Below, in pieces: positions 59,049-64,000 of a stretch of DNA of 64,000 bases. Each line of letters opens with the position of its first letter. Positions within the stretch are counted from its first letter, which is position 1. Source of the stretch: Citreicoccus inhibens (GTDB lineage Bacteria > Myxococcota > Myxococcia > Myxococcales > Myxococcaceae); the NCBI RefSeq assembly GCF_019039035.1, contig NZ_JAHNZT010000018.1, positions 1 through 64,000 on the forward strand, in the 5' to 3' direction. A program made the position numbers and the translations under genes. The notes beneath the pieces were generated by a model. That model had not been told where the DNA came from. It saw only the letters and a program-made list of their open reading frames with translations, and ran no database searches.

Positions 59049-61975
59049 GCGCCCCCTGCGACAAGCTGGAGTCCTTCGTCGATGGGGAGCTGCCCCCGGT
59101 GGACGCGGAGAACTTCCGCCACCACCTGGCCCAGTGCGGCACATGTCCACCGCGCATGCAGGAGCTGCTCGCCCTGGAGCTGCTGGCGGATGACGTCCTG
59201 CACCCCGCCGAGGTCAAGGAGCCCCCGAGGCCGCTGCGCGCTCGCGCCCGTTGGGCGTGGGTGGCGGCGCCGCTGGCGCTCGCGGCCAGCCTCGCGGTGG
59301 TGATGGTCGTCTCCCGCCGCGCGGACGAGCGGGCGGGCTCCGCGCTGTGGCTCGCCCAGGCCCCCACGCGCTCGCTGGAGGCGCGCCTGACGCACCCGGG
59401 GGCGGACCGCCACCGGCCCTACGAGGTGATGCGCGGCGCCCCCGACGCATCCCAAGCGCTGTCCCTGCGAGAGCTGGCCCGCTTGGAGGACGCGGGAGAC
59501 AAGCGGGGCATCGCGGCCGCCTACCTGCTGCGCGGCGAGTTGGTCCAGGCGGCGCCCTTCCTCGACGCGCTGGCGCCTTCGCCCGACGCGAGCAGCGACC
59601 GGGCCGTGCTGGCCCTCGCGCGCGGCGCGCCAGAGGAGGCGCTGGCGCTCGCGGAGCAGGCCCTCAAGGAGCGGCCTCAGCATCCCCAGGCCCTGTGGAA
59701 CCGCGGGCTCGCGCTGCGCGCCCTGGGCCTGTTCATGACGGCGGCCGGGGCCTTCGAGCAGGTGGCCGCCCTCAAGGAGCCCGGGTGGAGCGACGAGGCC
59801 GCGCGGCGCGCCGTGGAGCTGCGCACGCGGGCCCAAGAGGAGAAGAAGTCCTGGGAGGGCGCGTGGGAGTCCTGCCGCCGCATGGTGACGGGCGGCACGC
59901 CCATGTCCGTCCAGGAAGCGCGGACGGTCCCCGGCATGGCGCGGCTGTGCCTCTATGACGGCCTGCGCACCGCGGACTCGCCCGAGCGCGCCGAGGCGCT
60001 GCGCGAGCTGGCCGCGGCGCTGGACGCGCATGACGGCGGCTCGGACCTGGAGGACGCCGTGCGCCGCACCGCGTCCCGGCGCGACTTCGCCATCCGGCGT
60101 CCCCTGGCCCAGGCCTATGCCCAGCTGTCCGTGGGGACCCTGCCCCCCGGCGAGCTGACCGCGCTGCTCCCCCGCCTGCGCGAGGCCCGGCAGGAGGATC
60201 AGCTCCTGGGCGCGCTCGTGTTCGTGCAGGATGCGCGCACCCACCTGGCGGAGTACCAGGCGCTGGCCCGCGAGGCCCGGGACCCGTGGTTCACCTTGCT
60301 GGCGCTGGAGCGACGGACGCGGGCCGCGGTGATGGCGGGCGAGCCCAGGCGCGCCCAGGCGCTCACGCCCGAGGTGCTGCGCGCGTGTGGCGAGGATGCG
60401 CGGCCCGCGTACCGCTGCATCACGCTCTTGCGCGAGCTGGCGCTCTTGGAGGGAAACCTGCACCACCTCGTGGAGGCGCACGCCCACGCGCTCTCCGCGC
60501 TTCAGCGAGCCCGCGCGGGCCACGAGTGGGGCCAGGAGCTGCGCCTGCTCCAGGAGCTGGGGCAGACCGCGCGCATGCGGGGCGAGCTGGCCCTGGCGCA
60601 CGCGTACACCGAGGAGGCCATCCAGCGCTCCCCGGACAACTGCGCCTACACGGAGCTGGCGTACACCGGGCTCGCCACGGCGTTCCACCGCGCGCTGGAC
60701 TTCCCCGCCGCGCGCGCGCAGCTCGACCGCGCGGCCCGCTGCGACACCCCGCCCTCGCTCGCGCGGCTCTTTGTCCTGGCGGACCTGGCGCGCACGCCGC
60801 TGCGCCGCCCCGAGGACGAGGCCCTCCTGCGCAAGGCCCTGGACGCGCTGCGGACTCCTGGCGCGCTGGACGCGGGCGAGGACCTCCTCTTGCGCCACAT
60901 CGAGGGGCGCTTCTTCCTGGAGCTGGACCGCGCCCGTGGACAGGCCCTGCTGCGTCAGACGCTGACCGAGTCCGCGCCCCTGCTGGCCACGACGCCCAAC
61001 GCCCGCAAGGCGCGCGTCTACACGTACACCTCGCTCATCCTGGACGCGGCCCGCCACGGCGAGTTCGAGCAGGGAATGGCCCTCATCGCCGAGGAGCTGG
61101 GGCTGTCCACCGCGGACCGCTGCCTGCTGGGCGTGACGGTGGATGACGAGCGCACCTTCGTGGCGGCGCTCGGCGCGGACGGCCGCAGGGTGGCGCACTA
61201 CGACGACCGCCGGCGCACGCCGCTCTCCGACGTGACGGGGCTCATTCCGCCGGACGTGCTGGCGGCGCTGCGCGACTGCCCGAGCATCCAGGTGGTGGCG
61301 CGCCCGCCCGTGCAAGGCCAGGCGGGCCTGCTGCCCTCGGAGTTCGCGTGGTCCTACCAGCTGGGCCCACCCCAACCTTTTGCGCCCGCCGTCGCGCCGC
61401 GCCGGTTGGTGGTGTCGGACGTGGTGCCTCCGGCGGAGCTGCGCCTGCCCGAGCTTCAGCCGTGGCACGACGCCGCGACCGAGGGAGACGCGCCCATCGT
61501 GCTGCGCGGCCCGGCCGCCACGCCCTCGCGCGTGCTGGAGGCGATGCGGGATGCCACCGAGGTTCAAATCCACGCGCACGGGCTCATCGACCCGGGCATG
61601 TCGGACGCCTCGGTGCTGGTGCTGTCCCCCGAGTCCGAGGGCGGGCGCTTCGCCCTGACGGCCGCGGACGTCCAGGCGTCTCCACTCCGTGGCCATCCGG
61701 TGGTGGTGCTCGCGGCCTGCCACGCGGCGCACGCCACGGCCTATATCCACGAGAACTTCGGCCTTCCGTTGGCCTTTGTCACGGCCGGCGCCCGCGCGGT
61801 ACTGGCCGCGACGCAGGTGATTCCCGACAGCGAGGCCTCGGCGTTCTTCACGCCGGTCCTCTCGCGCATCCGAGCCGGAGAGCCTGCCGCCCCGGTGCTG
61901 CGCGACGCGCGGCGGACCTGGCTTGTGGCCCACCCTGGCGCCACCTGGGTCGAGCAGGTCTTGTTGTTCGAGTAG
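59045..61975 (+). CDS. Zinc anti-sigma domain fused to TM, helical repeats and CHAT protease
   Basis: This 976-residue protein joins several parts. Residues 1-50 form a zinc-binding anti-sigma domain (zf-HC2/ZAS): Cys5, HHLAQCGTC with H27-x3-C31-x2-C34. One membrane span lies at about 71-90. A long alpha-helical TPR-like region follows (about 130-660). A CHAT caspase-like domain fills about 700-976, with the catalytic His845 in IHAHG and Cys892 in VLAACHAA. The end matches CHAT (FVTAGARAVLAAT, RDARRTW). The CHAT domain would thus be outside the cytoplasm and the anti-sigma domain inside, facing the sigma. The sigma gene overlaps its start (ATGA). CHAT domains are proteases activated by partner signals in other systems. 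Confidence 0.88.
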   Translation: MSAPCDKLESFVDGELPPVDAENFRHHLAQCGTCPPRMQELLALELLADDVLHPAEVKEPPRPLRARARWAWVAAPLALAASLAVVMVVSRRADERAGSALWLAQAPTRSLEARLTHPGADRHRPYEVMRGAPDASQALSLRELARLEDAGDKRGIAAAYLLRGELVQAAPFLDALAPSPDASSDRAVLALARGAPEEALALAEQALKERPQHPQALWNRGLALRALGLFMTAAGAFEQVAALKEPGWSDEAARRAVELRTRAQEEKKSWEGAWESCRRMVTGGTPMSVQEARTVPGMARLCLYDGLRTADSPERAEALRELAAALDAHDGGSDLEDAVRRTASRRDFAIRRPLAQAYAQLSVGTLPPGELTALLPRLREARQEDQLLGALVFVQDARTHLAEYQALAREARDPWFTLLALERRTRAAVMAGEPRRAQALTPEVLRACGEDARPAYRCITLLRELALLEGNLHHLVEAHAHALSALQRARAGHEWGQELRLLQELGQTARMRGELALAHAYTEEAIQRSPDNCAYTELAYTGLATAFHRALDFPAARAQLDRAARCDTPPSLARLFVLADLARTPLRRPEDEALLRKALDALRTPGALDAGEDLLLRHIEGRFFLELDRARGQALLRQTLTESAPLLATTPNARKARVYTYTSLILDAARHGEFEQGMALIAEELGLSTADRCLLGVTVDDERTFVAALGADGRRVAHYDDRRRTPLSDVTGLIPPDVLAALRDCPSIQVVARPPVQGQAGLLPSEFAWSYQLGPPQPFAPAVAPRRLVVSDVVPPAELRLPELQPWHDAATEGDAPIVLRGPAATPSRVLEAMRDATEVQIHAHGLIDPGMSDASVLVLSPESEGGRFALTAADVQASPLRGHPVVVLAACHAAHATAYIHENFGLPLAFVTAGARAVLAATQVIPDSEASAFFTPVLSRIRAGEPAAPVLRDARRTWLVAHPGATWVEQVLLFE

Positions 61976-62002
61976 TCCCACCCCCACGACGAGCTACGAA
62001 CC

Positions 62003-62521
62003 ATGAAGAAGCATCTGCTGCTGCTGCCGCTGCTGCTGCTGGCGGTCTCCGGCTGTTTCTCCCGTTCCATCGAGCCAGACCGAATCCTGCCCAAGGACAT
62101 CCCGGCGGGGATGGTCGTCACGGTCGTCGCCAGCAGCCCCCAGAACCCGGACCTCTACGTGGGCTACGTCGTGGACGCCAACACCGCCGCTGTTCTCCTC
62201 CAGCGCGAGTCCAGCAGCCTCGACGAGTTGGCCGTCTGGCTGCGCCGCTCGACCGGCAACACGCCGAGACTTCAAGCGCAGGCGCAGGCGCAGCACACCG
62301 CGTCCGGTGCCTCCGCGCCGTCCGCCGTGGCGACCTGCATCGACGCGGCGGGCAAGCCCTGCTCGCTCATCGCCAACGCGGGTGACGTCCCCGGCAAGGG
62401 CGGCGGCCCAGGCCCCACAGGCACCGAGTGGAGGAGGTACATCTACCAGCTCTCGCGCTTCATCATCTCCAACAACCTGCCCTACAAGACCCTGGAGCAG
62501 GTGACGCACGTCGCGAAGTAG
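62003..62521 (+). CDS. Small lipoprotein downstream of the CHAT-anti-sigma gene
   Basis: This 172-residue lipoprotein starts at ATG 62003, 27 bases after the CHAT gene, and probably shares its transcript. The signal peptide is a Leu/CTG-rich run (KKHLLLLPLLLLAVSGC) ending in lipobox VSGC, so Cys18 is lipidated. The mature protein has a small beta-rich part (VVTVVASSPQNPDLYVGYVVD), an Ala/Gln-rich linker, and two cysteines (ATCIDAAGKPCS). I do not recognise it. It may be a sensor or a substrate for the CHAT protease in the periplasm. Confidence 0.7.
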   Translation: MKKHLLLLPLLLLAVSGCFSRSIEPDRILPKDIPAGMVVTVVASSPQNPDLYVGYVVDANTAAVLLQRESSSLDELAVWLRRSTGNTPRLQAQAQAQHTASGASAPSAVATCIDAAGKPCSLIANAGDVPGKGGGPGPTGTEWRRYIYQLSRFIISNNLPYKTLEQVTHVAK

Positions 62522-62530
62522 CGCGAAAGA

Positions 62531-62563
62531 AAGCCCCCGGTGCCAGCGTGACACCGGGGGCTT
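62531..62563. terminator. Perfect 12-base hairpin ending the sigma/CHAT operon
   Basis: AAGCCCCCGGTG and CACCGGGGGCTT pair perfectly around a 9-base loop, ten bases after the stop at 62521. On the minus strand the stem is followed by a T-rich run (ttcttt), so it may also end the convergent helicase transcript. Confidence 0.65.
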
Positions 62564-62652
62564 GGGCAGGGCCGTGGTAGGGGCACTCGAAAGCGCCACG
62601 GCCCACCGCCCACAAGAACGAGGCGCGCCGCACTCCTTCGCCAGGTTCGCCG

Positions 62653-64000
62653 TCACTCCGTCGCGGCGCGCCCCTGGGTGAGCGCCTCGACGTAGGCCGT
62701 GGCCACCGCGAGGAACCGCCCGCCCCGCACGCCCGTCAGGTACTGGCGCTTCATGGCGCGCGTGGCCCCCACGTAGAACATGGCGCGGCGGATCCGCTCG
62801 TTCTCCCGCGCGCCGCGCTGGCGGGCCCCGGCCATCCACGCCTCGATGGCGTCCAGCGCCTCCAACCCCGCGAAGAAGACGACGGGGCACTCGTGGCCCT
62901 TGCACGAGAAGACCGTGGTGGCGCGCACATGGTCCACGCCCGTGACGCGGAAGTCCGCCGCGTCTCGGCCCCCCTTGCCACCGTAGGCCTCGGCCGGAAC
63001 GCCCGCGCGCTGGAGCGCCTGGGTGAAGGTGGCCGGCATCACCGGCGCCACCACGAGGATGTCTCCCGGCTTCACGCCCTCCTCGCGCACCAGCCGCGCC
63101 ACCTCCTTGGCCACCCAGCGCGCCTCGCTCGTCGTGGAGGCGAAGCCGCGCACGGTGGGCACCACGCCGCCGCGCTCGGTGGACTGCACGCGGTAGAGCC
63201 CTTCCAGCGTCTCCTCGGGGAGCCACACGAGCCCCTCGCGCGCCAATTCCCCCACCTTCATGTACTCGCGCATCCCGGGGTCACCCACGGCGTGCTGGCG
63301 CAAGGGGTCCAGCACCACGTTGAAGGCCACGTCGAGGATGTCGCGCGTGGCGCGGAACGTCTCCTTCAGCACGCGGGTGCGGCCTCGGAAGGACAGGCCC
63401 TCCGGGAGCTGCTCCTTGAGCAACTCGATGGGCACCTGGCCGTAGACGTTCTGCGAGTCATCCATGAAGAGCTGGAAGCAGCGCGCCTCCTTCCCGTCCT
63501 CGGTGAGGTGCGGGCGCACGAGCCCGTAGAGCGTGGCCAGCGCCTTGGCGTCCATGTCCTGCGCCTCGTCCACGAAGACGGCGTCGAAGCTGCCGGGCTC
63601 GGGCCGGCGCAGCGCGCCCACGTGCCGCACCGTCACCTGGGTGCGCAGCTCGCGCACCCGCTCCGCTCCCGCGCGCTGCGTGAGCGCCTCCTTCAACAGC
63701 ACCTCCACCAGCGGCGCCAGCGAGCGGTTGTAGAAGGACACCAGCACACGCGCGCGGGGGTGTTCGAGCAGGTAGCGCGCCACCCAGTTCGTCAGCACGT
63801 ACGTCTTGCCGCTGCCCGCCACGCCGCGCACCAGGTGGTGGCCTCCGTCGAAGTTGCGCTCGAAGAGGGACACCTGCTCCTGCGTGAAGAGCGGCTGCGA
63901 GCCCTTGGCGCCTTCAATCTCTCCCCCCAGGCCCGAGGGGACGAGGGGCGGCGGTGGAGGCGGTGGAGGACGCGGCTGCGGGGCGAGCGGCTCCAGGCGC
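62653..64000 (-). CDS. UvrD-like superfamily 1 helicase, N-terminus outside window
   Basis: The 449 visible residues form the C-terminal part of an SF1 helicase whose start is beyond base 64000. The visible N-terminal end is a Pro-rich linker and TQEQVSLFERN. Then come Walker A VAGSGKTYVLT, motif II VFVDEAQDMD, motif III-like MDDSQNVYG, and LKETFRAT. Motif V-like CKGHECPVVFF and motif VI GATRAMKRQYL end the core. It resembles UvrD/DEAD-type DNA helicases with ATP-dependent roles in repair. Unlike the HelD-like protein at 31292, motif II here is the ordinary DEAQD. Confidence 0.85.
   Translation of the reverse strand, partial: RLEPLAPQPRPPPPPPPPLVPSGLGGEIEGAKGSQPLFTQEQVSLFERNFDGGHHLVRGVAGSGKTYVLTNWVARYLLEHPRARVLVSFYNRSLAPLVEVLLKEALTQRAGAERVRELRTQVTVRHVGALRRPEPGSFDAVFVDEAQDMDAKALATLYGLVRPHLTEDGKEARCFQLFMDDSQNVYGQVPIELLKEQLPEGLSFRGRTRVLKETFRATRDILDVAFNVVLDPLRQHAVGDPGMREYMKVGELAREGLVWLPEETLEGLYRVQSTERGGVVPTVRGFASTTSEARWVAKEVARLVREEGVKPGDILVVAPVMPATFTQALQRAGVPAEAYGGKGGRDAADFRVTGVDHVRATTVFSCKGHECPVVFFAGLEALDAIEAWMAGARQRGARENERIRRAMFYVGATRAMKRQYLTGVRGGRFLAVATAYVEALTQGRAATE

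Noticed and set aside
58928-61987. A 1019-codon minus-strand open frame opposite the CHAT gene
   Set aside because: It is rich in Arg/Gly/Gln with no motif and is a shadow of the plus-strand gene, whose domain order is clear.

Overview
This window looks like a chromosomal segment of a myxobacterium, most likely Myxococcaceae. It is uniformly very GC-rich and dense in lipoproteins, two-component proteins and exported hydrolases. It carries families typical of that group: a Myxococcus cysteine-rich (DUF4215) protein, a DUF1552/DUF1592-type pair, a RanBP2-type zinc-finger membrane protein and an N-terminal MshEN-domain protein. No rRNA, tRNA, CRISPR array, prophage or replication origin was seen.

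Layout. 1-2.8 kb is a scarred accessory region: an IS3-type orfA fragment and a frameshifted IS5/IS427-type transposase tail flank a 582-residue orphan protein. 2.8-9.6 kb holds a collagen-like lipoprotein, a METTL25-like methyltransferase, a NarL-type two-component pair, a DUF2306 membrane protein, a GNAT acetyltransferase and the zinc-finger membrane protein. 9.8-20.2 kb holds a rubredoxin, an S8 protease, several lipoproteins, a macro-domain protein, a multiply frameshifted pseudogene, and a papain-like secreted protease with a secreted partner. 20.3-31.1 kb has a MecA-like penicillin-binding lipoprotein, a large CxxCH lipoprotein, a PAS-rich histidine kinase, an exported glutaredoxin-like protein, an NmrA-like reductase, an acyl-CoA dehydrogenase and an outer-membrane barrel. 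31.3-36.6 kb encodes a HelD/UvrD-like helicase, a LysR regulator and a pectinacetylesterase-like enzyme. 36.7-46.8 kb is mostly minus-strand: the DUF1552 and cytochrome-like lipoprotein pair, an operon of flippase-like protein, MgtA-type ATPase and SET protein, an S41 protease, and convergent Spx/ArsC-like and alpha/beta-hydrolase genes. 46.9-57.6 kb has the MshEN/pseudoreceiver protein, SGNH and alpha/beta hydrolases, a polar amino-acid ABC transporter with fused binding protein and permease, a response regulator/kinase/P450 cluster, a DsbA-like protein and an AlaX-like editing protein.

The most interesting unit is at 57.9-62.5 kb. A sigma-like protein cut off inside region 4 is followed by a complete ECF-type sigma factor. 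The sigma overlaps by ATGA a 976-residue protein with a zinc-binding anti-sigma domain, one membrane span, a helical-repeat middle and a C-terminal CHAT caspase-like protease with its His and Cys in place. A lipoprotein follows 27 bases later. I infer an envelope-to-nucleus-of-transcription signalling module in which anti-sigma and protease functions are fused in one chain. The window ends inside a second UvrD-like helicase gene.

Start codons were chosen by ribosome-binding sites, signal peptides and ATGA/GTGA overlaps. Alternatives are stated where they matter. Family names come from motif recognition only, since no database search was possible.
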